DNA of 64,000 bases from Pseudomonadales bacterium (GTDB taxonomy: Bacteria; Pseudomonadota; Gammaproteobacteria; Pseudomonadales; Azotimanducaceae), in assembly GCA_028285415.1 (NCBI GenBank), contig JANQPF010000026.1, positions 179,368-243,367 of the forward strand. Direction: 5' to 3'. Every line of letters starts with the position of its first letter. Within the stretch, counting starts at the first letter, position 1. A model generated the notes under the pieces. That model saw only the letters and a program-made list of their open reading frames with translations, was not told the DNA's origin and ran no database searches. The translations under genes were made by a program, and so were the position numbers. This document shows, one piece after another, positions 33,024 through 41,402 of this stretch.

Positions 33024-34964
33024 ATGCGCTGCGCTTCGCTTCCTCGTCTGGCTCTGGCATTGACGCTCCTGCAGTTTCACAGCATCGCCGCCGCAGGCGA
33101 TGCGCTGTTCTTTCCGGCTGACCTGAATGAAACGACAACGTTTGATGCGCGCCGCAGCGCCCAGCTTGCTACACGCGGTGCGTTTGATGTCGACTACAAT
33201 TTCTCCTTCACCGACATTCAGCCAGTCAGCGGCATCACGTTCGTCCATCAGTTTGTCGACGACGCCGGCAGGACATACAAAGCGGCGCACTACGACCACG
33301 GCACAGGTATAGCCATCGCAGACATCGACGGCGATGAGCGCCTGGACGTGTATCTGGTCTCACAAGCGGGCGCAAACGGTTTGTACCGCAACCTTGGCGA
33401 GGGCCGTTTCGAAGACATCACGGAGACGGCAGGCGTTGGCCTGACGCAGGAGATCGGCGTCACCGCGAGCTTCGCCGACATCGACAACGATGGCGACCCC
33501 GACCTCTACGTCACAAACGTGCGGAGCCCCAACCGGCTCTTCGAAAACCTCGGCAACGGTAAGTTCAAAGATATCTCCAACCAATCGGGTATCGCCTACC
33601 GGGAACACAGCTCTGCTGCGATATTTTTCGACTACGATCGCGACGGCTTGCTGGATCTCTTTCTTACCGTGGTCGGCGAATACACGACAAACGATGTGCG
33701 AACGGTCAGCGGCAACGGCTTCCGGGATGACCCACCGCAATTCTATGCCGCCCACGCGGACGCATTCGCAGGCCACCTGAAGCCGGAGCGCTCACGCACC
33801 AGCCGTCTCTTTCGCAACAAAGGCGGGAACACATTTGAGGATGTCACCAAGGCAACCGGTTTGAGCGACGACAGCTGGTCAGGCGCTGCGACGCCCACCG
33901 ACTTCAACAAGGACGGCTGGCCAGATCTCTACGTGCTGAACATGCAGGGCCACGATCAGTACTGGGTCAACGACGAAGGCAAGCGGTTTACCAACCAATC
34001 CGAGACATTCCTGCCGCAAACGCCATGGGGCTCGATGGGCGGCAAAGTTTTTGATTACAACAACGACGGTCATATGGATCTTCTGCTGACCGATATGCAC
34101 TCGGACATGTCGGAGCGCATCGGCGTCGAGCGAGAGAAGCTGAAGGCGGACTGGATAACGACGAACTGGGCGCCTTCGTTTCTGCGGAGCGGCGGCAGAA
34201 GCATCTACGGTAACGCGCTCTACCGTAACGACGGCAACGGCGCGTTCGAAGAGGTTTCCGACGCGGCCAACGTGGAAAACTACTGGCCCTGGGGATTGAG
34301 CGTGGCTGATCTCAACGCCGACGGCTGGCAGGACGTTGTCATCACCGCCAGCATGAACTACCCGTTTCGCTACAGCCCGAATACGGTGTTGCTCAACAAT
34401 CGCGGTGAAACGTTCCTCGACGCGGCGTATCTGCTCGGCGTTGAACCACGACGCGACGGCCGTCGGGCAAAAGCCTGGTTCAGTCTCGACTGCAGCGGGC
34501 CGGACGCGCGACACGGCCACTGCAAAGATGTCGAAGGACCGCTGACCGTGCACGGTGCCCTGGGCAGCCGCGCCTCCGCCGTTTTTGATCTGGATGCGGA
34601 CGGTGATCTCGATATTGTCACCAGCGAGTTTGGAGACGTCTCCCAGGTGTTGCTCAGCAACCTGGCAGACAAACGCGGTAACGCTCTGAAATATATAAAT
34701 ATTCACCTCGAAGGCTCGGCCTCCAATCGAGATGGACTGGGCGCGGTTGTACACGTCACGACCGCTGACGCCAGAACGTTCGTACAGGTCAACGACGGCC
34801 AGAGCGGGTATCTCAGTCAGAGCAGCATGCCGCTCTACTTTGGTCTCGGCGCGAGCAGCGCCGTCAAGGAAATCCGTGTGCAGTGGCCAAGCGGTCGCAC
34901 CACCGTGTTGAACGACAACATCCCCCTGAATGCGCGCATTGAGATTGTCGAGCCGCGCGGCTGA
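33024..34964 (+). CDS. CRTAC1-family FG-GAP/ASPIC-UnbV exported protein
   Basis: A 646-residue protein with a signal peptide (ALALTLLQFHSIAAAG). Repeated calcium-binding FG-GAP/VCBS blades (ADIDGDERLDVYLV, ADIDNDGDPDLYVT, DYNNDGHMDLLLTDM, DLDADGDLDIVTSE) make a propeller; the C-terminal ASPIC/UnbV domain has VQVNDGQSGYLSQSS and RVQWPSGRTTVL. Family members are secreted or surface proteins of marine bacteria, with roles in adhesion or electron-transfer clusters. The 3' end overlaps the next gene by 35 bp, which implies coupling to that COX2-like lipoprotein. Confidence 0.9.
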   Translation: MRCASLPRLALALTLLQFHSIAAAGDALFFPADLNETTTFDARRSAQLATRGAFDVDYNFSFTDIQPVSGITFVHQFVDDAGRTYKAAHYDHGTGIAIADIDGDERLDVYLVSQAGANGLYRNLGEGRFEDITETAGVGLTQEIGVTASFADIDNDGDPDLYVTNVRSPNRLFENLGNGKFKDISNQSGIAYREHSSAAIFFDYDRDGLLDLFLTVVGEYTTNDVRTVSGNGFRDDPPQFYAAHADAFAGHLKPERSRTSRLFRNKGGNTFEDVTKATGLSDDSWSGAATPTDFNKDGWPDLYVLNMQGHDQYWVNDEGKRFTNQSETFLPQTPWGSMGGKVFDYNNDGHMDLLLTDMHSDMSERIGVEREKLKADWITTNWAPSFLRSGGRSIYGNALYRNDGNGAFEEVSDAANVENYWPWGLSVADLNADGWQDVVITASMNYPFRYSPNTVLLNNRGETFLDAAYLLGVEPRRDGRRAKAWFSLDCSGPDARHGHCKDVEGPLTVHGALGSRASAVFDLDADGDLDIVTSEFGDVSQVLLSNLADKRGNALKYINIHLEGSASNRDGLGAVVHVTTADARTFVQVNDGQSGYLSQSSMPLYFGLGASSAVKEIRVQWPSGRTTVLNDNIPLNARIEIVEPRG

Positions 34965-35391
34965 GTGGCTGCTGGTAGCAGGTCTCGCCACCGCGGCAGG
35001 CTGCGGATCGTCCGAACCTCTGCGAGTGGACGTCGTCGGGCGGGAGTTCTACTGGCATTTCACTTACCCGGGAGCGGACGATGCGCTCGGCACTTCTGAT
35101 GACGTACAGGTTGTACGGGATTTCGTGCTGCCGAGCGGCCGTCCGGTCGTGCTGCGCGTCACCTCCGACGACTTCATTTATACCTTTCGTGCGCCTGAGC
35201 TCGGACTTCTCGAGACCGCAGCGCCCGGCCTCAGCTTTTAGCTCGAATTCACGCCTGATCTGATCGGCAGCTACCGTCTCGAGGTGGACCCCATGTGCGG
35301 GCTCAATTTTCTACACGACAACGACACGATGGGATATCTCCAGATCCGTGACCACAAAGCGTTCAACGCCTGGCTAAAGGGAACCGACTGA
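34930..35391 (+). pseudogene. COX2-like cupredoxin lipoprotein with in-frame amber codon
   Basis: The frame from ATG 34930 encodes a lipoprotein signal (LATAAGC, Cys25) and a cytochrome oxidase subunit II-type cupredoxin: GREFYWHFTYPG, LPSGRPVVLRVTSDDFIYTF, APELGLLETAAPG. It is broken by TAG at 35239-35241, then continues in frame to 35391 with SYRLEVDPMCGLNFLHDND and AFNAWLKGTD. The stop sits where COX2 proteins often have Gln (AQLWF), one transition from CAG. The copper A site is also degraded: the His of DVIH is Tyr, the first Cys of CSELC is lost, and only one Cys, one His and one Met remain. It is a recent pseudogene, a sequencing error, or a read-through gene of unknown role. Confidence 0.72.
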
Positions 35392-35476
35392 TCCACGGTT
35401 TGTAGTAGAATCAGCGCGGGAGCTTCCCGATGCAGACATCGGGAGTAACAGGGAAGATCTAACGCGGAGCAAACGA

Positions 35477-36022
35477 TTGGCAGACTGGACGCTACCAACC
35501 GTACTCTTCATCGCCATCGCAGCAGCCATCGCCATCGTGTGGTACGTTCGACGTCGCGCGACGCCCGAGCAGCAGCTGAAAAAGCTATTGAGCAGCGTTG
35601 GCAATGATTATCTACGCAATTTTGTCGTACCAAACGGCGTCGGCGGTGAGATTCATATCGACTGCCTGGTCCTCACACCGCTCGGGTTGATTGTGCTCGA
35701 CATCATCGATGCGCAGGGGACGGTATTCGCCGGGGATCGGCTCGATACCTGGAGCGCCACAGACAACGGACAGCGCATCACGTTCATCAACCCGATCCCG
35801 CGTCTGCAGGCGCGGATCGAAGCCATCAGCAGTCTGGCTCGAGGTGTCCCACTGGACGGTCGTGTGCTGTTTGTCGGCAACGTGGAATTCCCCAAGGGGC
35901 ATCCCAGACAGGTCGCCACGCCGACATCACTCCTGGAGGAGCTGGCGGACATCGATGTCAACGGCAACGCACAGCACCTCGAGCATCACTGGGAGAACAT
36001 TCAGCGTGCCATCACGACATGA
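35477..36022 (+). CDS. NERD-domain (nuclease-related) membrane-anchored protein
   Basis: A 181-residue protein with one N-terminal membrane segment (PTVLFIAIAAAIAIVWYV) and a NERD domain from about residue 35. Its GGEIHIDCLVLTPLGLIVLD segment carries the usual Glu-x-Asp-x2 core of nuclease-related domains, and a later helix holds EELADIDV. NERD proteins are thought to act in DNA processing, but most are uncharacterised. The TTG start has a GCGGAGC site. It stands downstream of the COX2-like gene without clear link. Confidence 0.82.
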   Translation: MADWTLPTVLFIAIAAAIAIVWYVRRRATPEQQLKKLLSSVGNDYLRNFVVPNGVGGEIHIDCLVLTPLGLIVLDIIDAQGTVFAGDRLDTWSATDNGQRITFINPIPRLQARIEAISSLARGVPLDGRVLFVGNVEFPKGHPRQVATPTSLLEELADIDVNGNAQHLEHHWENIQRAITT

Positions 36023-36027
36023 GCGCT

Positions 36028-36915
36028 TCAGCTCGGGAACGGGTCGTCGCCGCCCGCGGCTCGCGCCGCGTCTCGTGACAGGACTTCCGGCAGCGTATGT
36101 GGCGCCCTGCCGAGAATGTCGCGCACGGTGCTTGCGGGATCTGCACCAAGGCCGTCGCGAAACGCGCGATTGAACTGCAGCAGCAGCTGGATGTGCCAAT
36201 CTGGCTGGCCGCTTGCGCGCAAATTGGTTTCAACTTCTTCAGCGCTCTGTTCCTCATAGCGCACCTCCCGACCGAGTACTTCACCCATCACGCTGGCCAC
36301 GTCCGCATAAGTCCGGGAAACACCTTCCGACACCGTGAGCGTTCGCTCAGCGGCCAGCCCCGGGTCGAGCAGCAGGGTCGCGGCCACGTCACCAAGATCG
36401 TCCACGTCGATCATCGCAATTGGTGTATCCCCGACAGCGCTCTTGAGGACACCCGTCTGCCTGGCTGCGGGCAGCTGGAACAGCAGGTTCTGCATGAAAA
36501 AATCCGGTCTCAGGAACGTGAAGTTGAGATTCGCCGCTCGGATTTGCGCCTCCGTTGCTGCATGCCAGGCGCCACTGTCCACTGGAGAGTCTGCAAACGT
36601 ACCGAGCCCCGACACCTTTACGATGTAAGCGTCTTCGGCTTGAGCTGCACGCACGACGTTGCCTTGCAGGCGCGTCTGTTCCGGATGCACCGGTGAGCAG
36701 AGCAGGATCGCATCGATTCCTGTCACGGCGGCACTAACGGCCGCGGTATCGGCAAGGTCGCCGCGACAGAGATCCGCCGCATCGCCGAAGCGTCGGCGGG
36801 CAGCCGTTTCATCACGGACGAGCAGCCGTGGCCGCACACCGTGCTCTATGAGCGCCTGAGCCGCGCGTCCGCCAACTCGCCCGTTCGCGCCGGTAACGAG
36901 AATTTGCCGGGTCAC
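36028..36915 (-). CDS. NmrA/NAD(P)H-binding Rossmann protein
   Basis: About 295 residues from a GTG at 36915 that overlaps the upstream stop as GTGA. The N-terminus TRQILVTGANGRVGG is an atypical-SDR nucleotide-binding loop; PVHPEQTRLQGNVVRAAQ and FLRPDFFMQNLL are typical of NmrA/HSCARG and azoreductase-like proteins. Such proteins sense the NADP(H) state or reduce quinones. It is co-translated with the upstream exported VOC protein, an odd pairing of a cytoplasmic with a periplasmic protein. Confidence 0.82.
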   Translation of the reverse strand: MTRQILVTGANGRVGGRAAQALIEHGVRPRLLVRDETAARRRFGDAADLCRGDLADTAAVSAAVTGIDAILLCSPVHPEQTRLQGNVVRAAQAEDAYIVKVSGLGTFADSPVDSGAWHAATEAQIRAANLNFTFLRPDFFMQNLLFQLPAARQTGVLKSAVGDTPIAMIDVDDLGDVAATLLLDPGLAAERTLTVSEGVSRTYADVASVMGEVLGREVRYEEQSAEEVETNLRASGQPDWHIQLLLQFNRAFRDGLGADPASTVRDILGRAPHTLPEVLSRDAARAAGGDDPFPS

Positions 36916-38078
36916 GGACCCGCGCCGGCCCCGGGCTCTGCCGGCGGCATCTTGATTTCGAGCGGCGGACACCCCTCGGGCGGAGGTGCCAGCGGTCTGG
37001 GCTCAATGCCGCCGACCAGTTCCAGGAACACCCCATCCGGATCAATGGCGTGCACAATGGCGGTGGTATCCTCGCCGCTACCGCTGCAACAGGACGCAGG
37101 TTCTGAAAGAAACGGTACGCCCTGGCGCTTGAGAACATCGACAGCGCGGTCGACGTCCGGCACCAGGAGCGCAATCCGGTTGATACCAATTCGATTGATC
37201 GGCGGTGGATAGGCAGGCTCGGGATCGAACGGCTGCAGCCACTGCCGCAACCGCAGCTTGTGGCGGTCACCCCGGTTGATGGCGATATCAGCGCCCTTGT
37301 ACTCAATCGGCACGTCCAATCCGTGAGCCAGGGCATCGGCGTCGCTGCCTCTTGTCAGCGGGATCGGCGTGACGTTGGTGTAGCCAAAACGCGCATAGAA
37401 TTCGAGTGATGCTTCTAAATTGCTGACGTTCACGGCGACATAGGGCATGTCGTAGATGTGCATATCCCTTGCCCGCGGGGGTCCGTCCTCGAGCGGCGCC
37501 TCGACGAGCTTGTACATCACCCCATCTGGATCGCGAAAGAAGACGTAGCGCGACCCCACGTCCCCAACGGGCGCAGACAGGAAGCCGGTGCCGAGTGACG
37601 TCAGCGTCTCGACATCACTCGTGAAGTCACTCGTCAGGAACGCCGCGTAGGCCATGCCAAGATGGTTGGGCCGGGCATATGGCGGTGAATCATCGAACGG
37701 AATCTTGAATTGCAGGAGGTCAATGCTCGCGGGATTCGGGCTCCCGGGCAGCGCCATCACCTCCCCTTTGACCAACTCGTACTGACAGATATCGAACATG
37801 CCCAGCGCCCGCGCCATTTGATGAGTATTCGACAGCGGAAAGCCCGAAACACCCTCGGTATAACCCAGCCGGCGGTAGAACGCCCGTGCCCGGTCGAAGT
37901 CGACGGTGTGTGTGGCAAAATGGATGCGCGCCATCAGACCAATGTCGTCCGGGGACTCGAACTCGATCGGCGGCAGGGTCATCTGCGAAGCGAGATCCTG
38001 CTCCTCTTCGGGGGATTCGTCGGCAAAAGTCAGCGACGTTGCGAGCACACCCAAGCAAACCAGGACTCCAAAACGCAT
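36912..38078 (-). CDS. Exported double VOC (glyoxalase-fold) protein
   Basis: A 388-residue protein with a Sec signal (VCLGVLATSLTFA) and two VOC modules. The first begins IHFATHTVDFDRARAFYRRL, near residue 52, and the second PYVAVNVSNLEASLEFYARF, near residue 210; each ends with an acidic residue near DPDGV(M/F)xxLV. VOC enzymes include glyoxalases, extradiol dioxygenases and epimerases with metal-bound histidine and glutamate. Export is uncommon for this fold. A strong GGGAGGTGAG site precedes the ATG. The function is unknown. Confidence 0.82.
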   Translation of the reverse strand: MRFGVLVCLGVLATSLTFADESPEEEQDLASQMTLPPIEFESPDDIGLMARIHFATHTVDFDRARAFYRRLGYTEGVSGFPLSNTHQMARALGMFDICQYELVKGEVMALPGSPNPASIDLLQFKIPFDDSPPYARPNHLGMAYAAFLTSDFTSDVETLTSLGTGFLSAPVGDVGSRYVFFRDPDGVMYKLVEAPLEDGPPRARDMHIYDMPYVAVNVSNLEASLEFYARFGYTNVTPIPLTRGSDADALAHGLDVPIEYKGADIAINRGDRHKLRLRQWLQPFDPEPAYPPPINRIGINRIALLVPDVDRAVDVLKRQGVPFLSEPASCCSGSGEDTTAIVHAIDPDGVFLELVGGIEPRPLAPPPEGCPPLEIKMPPAEPGAGAGP

Positions 38079-38203
38079 CTCTCACCTCCCAATAAAGCCA
38101 TGTCAGCTTGCCGGTGGCGGATGCGGGCGTCAATTGCGCTTATGCGATTGTGTTCTCTCGCAAATTTATCTAGCTTCAACACCATCAAGGAAGGAGAAGG
38201 GTT

Positions 38204-39187
38204 ATGGGACGCATCGGTCTGGTTATCATCGGCTCACTATTGGCGCTGGCTGCGCAGGCAGACATGGACGGCAGCGCCGACCATCCTGAAATCCCCAGGG
38301 TTGCCGGTTCGGAAATCTACGGATTTGCGCACAGCGAATACGACGCAGGCACACTGCTTCAGGAAGGCGCGGATGGCAAACCCGTCGTCGAGCGCCCGGA
38401 AGGCATTCGCACGCGTATTCTCTATGTGATGAAAGCCGGTGACACGCCCACTATGGTCATGCGGAACTATGAGGTGGCGCTCGCGGATCTGGGTGAGGTG
38501 ACCGAAATATACCGCTGCCGCGACAACTGCCGAGCGCACTCGTTTTCGACCGCTTTGTGGACCCGCGAGACCATGGTGCCGACGGAGGGTCTTTCGCATC
38601 CGCTCTATCTGATGGCATTCACTCACGCCTACGGCTCACCCAACTACCGCTACGCGCAGGTCGCCACCGAGTCGTCCAAATTCCACATCGGGGTGTACTC
38701 CGTGGTCATCAAAGACAACAACTCCAACGCCAACCTGCACAACCGTACGGTGGCGCTCGTGGAGATTCTGGAAATCGCCGACTTCGAAGCCACCCTTGAA
38801 CTTGTTGACGCCTCCACCATGCAGAACGAAATGGCCATCAGCGGTCACGTGGCCCTCTATGGCATTCAATTCAACCACAACGAAGCATCACTCAAGCCGG
38901 AGTCCACTGCTACCATCGCGGAAATCGTCAAGGCGCTGAACTCGGATCCGACATTGAAGCTCTACGTTGTTGGCCATACCGACGATGTGGGAGCTCTCGA
39001 ATACAACAACGATCTTTCGATGCGACGCGCGCGCACGGTGGTCGAAGCGCTCATCGCCAGTGGCATCGACGGCCAGCGCCTGACGCCGCTTGGCGTAGGT
39101 CCTGCCGCTCCGATAGACACCAACGACAGCGAGCAGGGCCGGGCGTTGAACCGCCGTGTCGAGCTGGTGAAACGATCCGGAGGATGA
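38204..39187 (+). CDS. DUF4892-OmpA family outer-membrane-associated protein
   Basis: A 327-residue exported protein: signal peptide to about residue 20 (GSLLALAAQA), a DUF4892 domain at about 40-195, and an OmpA_C peptidoglycan-binding domain at about 215-327 (GHTDDVGALEYNNDLSMRRA, ALNRRVELV). It is anchored to the cell wall in the periplasm. A strong AAGGAGAAGGG site precedes the ATG. It is divergent from the VOC gene. DUF4892-OmpA proteins are frequent in gammaproteobacteria, but their precise role is not known. Confidence 0.9.
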   Translation: MGRIGLVIIGSLLALAAQADMDGSADHPEIPRVAGSEIYGFAHSEYDAGTLLQEGADGKPVVERPEGIRTRILYVMKAGDTPTMVMRNYEVALADLGEVTEIYRCRDNCRAHSFSTALWTRETMVPTEGLSHPLYLMAFTHAYGSPNYRYAQVATESSKFHIGVYSVVIKDNNSNANLHNRTVALVEILEIADFEATLELVDASTMQNEMAISGHVALYGIQFNHNEASLKPESTATIAEIVKALNSDPTLKLYVVGHTDDVGALEYNNDLSMRRARTVVEALIASGIDGQRLTPLGVGPAAPIDTNDSEQGRALNRRVELVKRSGG

Positions 39188-39288
39188 GGGTTCGGCCGCG
39201 GCCCCGTCGACTCGGTGGGGCCCGCGACGCCTGACAGCAAGCGGTTTTCGTGTGACCATGCCCGTCCGTTCTGTACACGGAAAGCATC

Positions 39289-40293
39289 GTGACGACACTG
39301 CACAGGATTAGCATGGGCGGCATCGTTGTCGGCATCGTGGTCATTGCCGGCGTGGTCATCGTCGGCATATCCGAAGCCGCGTTGCGATGGTTCGGGTTAG
39401 GCAATCCCGTGTTGTACTACGAAAGCGAAAGCTATCGATACGCGGTTGCGCCGTCACAAAGCACAACCCGTTTCCGGGATGCAGCGATCCGCATCAACCA
39501 ACACGGTTCCCGCACCGATGACAACTGGGATGCCCCCGCAGCCCGCAAAATCCTGTTCGTTGGCGACAGCGTGACCTATGGCGGGTCATACATCGACAAC
39601 GCTCAACTCTTCTCCTCGGTGACGTGCCGCACTCTCCGGGACCAGGGCAAGCCGGCGGTCTGTGGGAACGTCGGCACGAACGGATATGGTGTAGAAAACA
39701 TGGCGATGCGCATCAGGTTCGGGACACATCCTCAGCCTGACGTTTATGTCGTGACAATCATCGGTGGCGACACTCTGAGAGGTACGGCTTCTCTGGCCAG
39801 TTTTCCTTACTTCAGCAAGCCCTTGCCTCCGCTCATTCCAGCCATCACCGAGGCGTCCCTGTTCGTTCTTGACCAGTTCAGGGCAGAGCTCAGGTTTGAC
39901 CGAATCGGCGGACCCTACCAGGGCCAGGGACCGGACGCGAAGTCCGTGGCGAGTCTGGCACTGGCACGGCTAATCGAGTCTCTGAAGATTCGCGAGTCTT
40001 CAGGAGCTTCCGCGGTGCTGGTGTACTCACCTTTGAAACACGCCGCATCTGATGGCTACACCGATTTCGATCAGTTTGTCATCGCCAGATTGGTCGCTTC
40101 GGGATTTCCGGTCCTCGATATGCGAGAGCGGCTCGCCGAGAATGCTGATCTGGACAACCTCTTCTACGATGGCACTCACCTGGACGTATCGGGACACGAA
40201 CGTTATGGCGCCGTTATCGCACACTACCTGGCTCACCGTCCCGATTCGATGCAGGTTGAACCGCAACGTCAGGGTGAAATCACATCGCTATAA
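39289..40293 (+). CDS. SGNH/GDSL hydrolase-like membrane-anchored protein
   Basis: A 334-residue protein with an N-terminal membrane anchor (IVVGIVVIAGVVIVGISEA) and an SGNH fold. The nucleophile block is FVGDSVTYGG (Ser94), GTNGYG gives the block III Asn region, and FYDGTHLD the Asp-x2-His of block V. Such proteins are esterases or O-acetyltransferase partners acting on cell-surface glycans. The given start is GTG; an ATG at 39313 with AGGA 7 bases upstream is an equally good choice. No polysaccharide genes are adjacent. Confidence 0.78.
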   Translation: MTTLHRISMGGIVVGIVVIAGVVIVGISEAALRWFGLGNPVLYYESESYRYAVAPSQSTTRFRDAAIRINQHGSRTDDNWDAPAARKILFVGDSVTYGGSYIDNAQLFSSVTCRTLRDQGKPAVCGNVGTNGYGVENMAMRIRFGTHPQPDVYVVTIIGGDTLRGTASLASFPYFSKPLPPLIPAITEASLFVLDQFRAELRFDRIGGPYQGQGPDAKSVASLALARLIESLKIRESSGASAVLVYSPLKHAASDGYTDFDQFVIARLVASGFPVLDMRERLAENADLDNLFYDGTHLDVSGHERYGAVIAHYLAHRPDSMQVEPQRQGEITSL

Positions 40294-40613
40294 AAGGCTG
40301 CGCCGCGCTCTGACAGATCCCTTCGTGCTGCTGCGACGTGAGCACGTGACCGGAAGAGCCGGCAGCCAGGTATTAAGGTGTTCCTTGGTGTTCACATGGA
40401 TAGACTCCCGAGCTGGAGTGTTTATAAGTGAGCCAGCATCCCCTGTTAAACTTGAATCGGGGTGTTTCGAGCGTGTGTCGACCATGCGGATTGTGGCGGT
40501 CTGCGTCTTACGGAACCGGGATGTATACGATTCCGCTCAACGCCTGCCGGGTATACCGGTGGCGATAACCATACCAATCTGATTCGATGTCCGTTCCGGG
40601 CTTGGAAGATGAG
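40294..40613. other. Gene-poor gap
   Basis: 320 bp without a convincing gene. The forward open frame 40052-40582 overlaps the SGNH gene in another frame and looks like a shadow. Short inverted arms occur (ACTCC/GGAGT around 40420 and CCCC/GGGG around 40441-40463), too weak to name a terminator. The promoter of the cupin gene is presumably here, but I cannot place it. Confidence 0.5.
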
Positions 40614-41297
40614 ATGAGCAACGAACGATTCTACCGAATTGCGCCTGACACGGTGTCATGGTCAAACACCAATGACACGGGCGTGGCAGAACGCAACCTC
40701 TTCGAAAGCGACGTTGTGCGGTTGCGGGAAGTTCAGCTGTCACCGGCAATTTCATGGTCGCTCACCTCGGGAACGCTCTGTCTCCTGACCGCGGGCTCGC
40801 TTGCCGGGCAGGATGACCTGGCGCTGGCGCGGGGAGATTTGTACTGGTCCAACTCGGATGCCAATTCCTTCACGACGGGACCGGAAGGTGCCACCGCCTA
40901 TTTCATCGAACCGTTACAAGGCATCGGCCGAGAGGTGCGGTCGCAGGCTGTGGTGAGCTCACACCTTGCGTGGGAGAAATTTGACGATCCCGCCGGTAGA
41001 CCCACCCAACCGGTGCAGGTGCTGCTGGACGGGTCGCTGTCAGCGCTCAGGACTCGCTTCGATCCGAGTTATGTCGCCGGGAAACACTGGCACGACTTCG
41101 ATACCCTGTATTTCATCAGCGAGGGGCGCATGCAGTTCGGTGATGAGGGCTGGTTCGAACAAGGAGACATACGCGCCGTGCACGGTGGCCACAGCTACGG
41201 CCCGGAGCGTCCTGGCACAGAGGGCGTCGAATTTGTGCTGATCAGTCTGGGCGGTCCAGTTGCCTTGCACTGGTCCGATCTGGAACCGCCGCCCTGA
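40614..41297 (+). CDS. Cupin-fold protein
   Basis: A 227-residue protein from the ATG at 40614 (GGAAG site; the frame opens at 40587). It looks like two cupin modules; the C-terminal one is clear, with AGKHWHDFDTLYFISEGRMQ and EQGDIRAVHGGHSYGP giving His and Glu positions for a metal. The N-terminal one has lost the histidines. Cupins of this kind are dioxygenases, isomerases or binding proteins. It is followed 105 bp later by a Tat-exported amidohydrolase in the same direction and may belong to the same unit. Confidence 0.78.
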   Translation: MSNERFYRIAPDTVSWSNTNDTGVAERNLFESDVVRLREVQLSPAISWSLTSGTLCLLTAGSLAGQDDLALARGDLYWSNSDANSFTTGPEGATAYFIEPLQGIGREVRSQAVVSSHLAWEKFDDPAGRPTQPVQVLLDGSLSALRTRFDPSYVAGKHWHDFDTLYFISEGRMQFGDEGWFEQGDIRAVHGGHSYGPERPGTEGVEFVLISLGGPVALHWSDLEPPP

Positions 41298-41402
41298 TCC
41301 CACGTCGCCCGCGAAAAGTTCCACCCCGGCGGCTTAGGCAGTAAGGTAGTCCTGCACGACAGCAGATTTGGCTTTCAACCACGTTTCATTACGGGAGCTC
41401 AC

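Noticed and set aside
35239..35241. Amber codon as pyrrolysine or programmed recoding
   Set aside because: No pyrrolysine genes or stem-loop are seen, and the site matches a Gln position, so a nonsense change or sequencing error is simpler.
40052..40582. 176-codon forward frame at the end of the SGNH gene
   Set aside because: It overlaps the SGNH gene in another frame and the downstream extension has no coding character or ribosome site.
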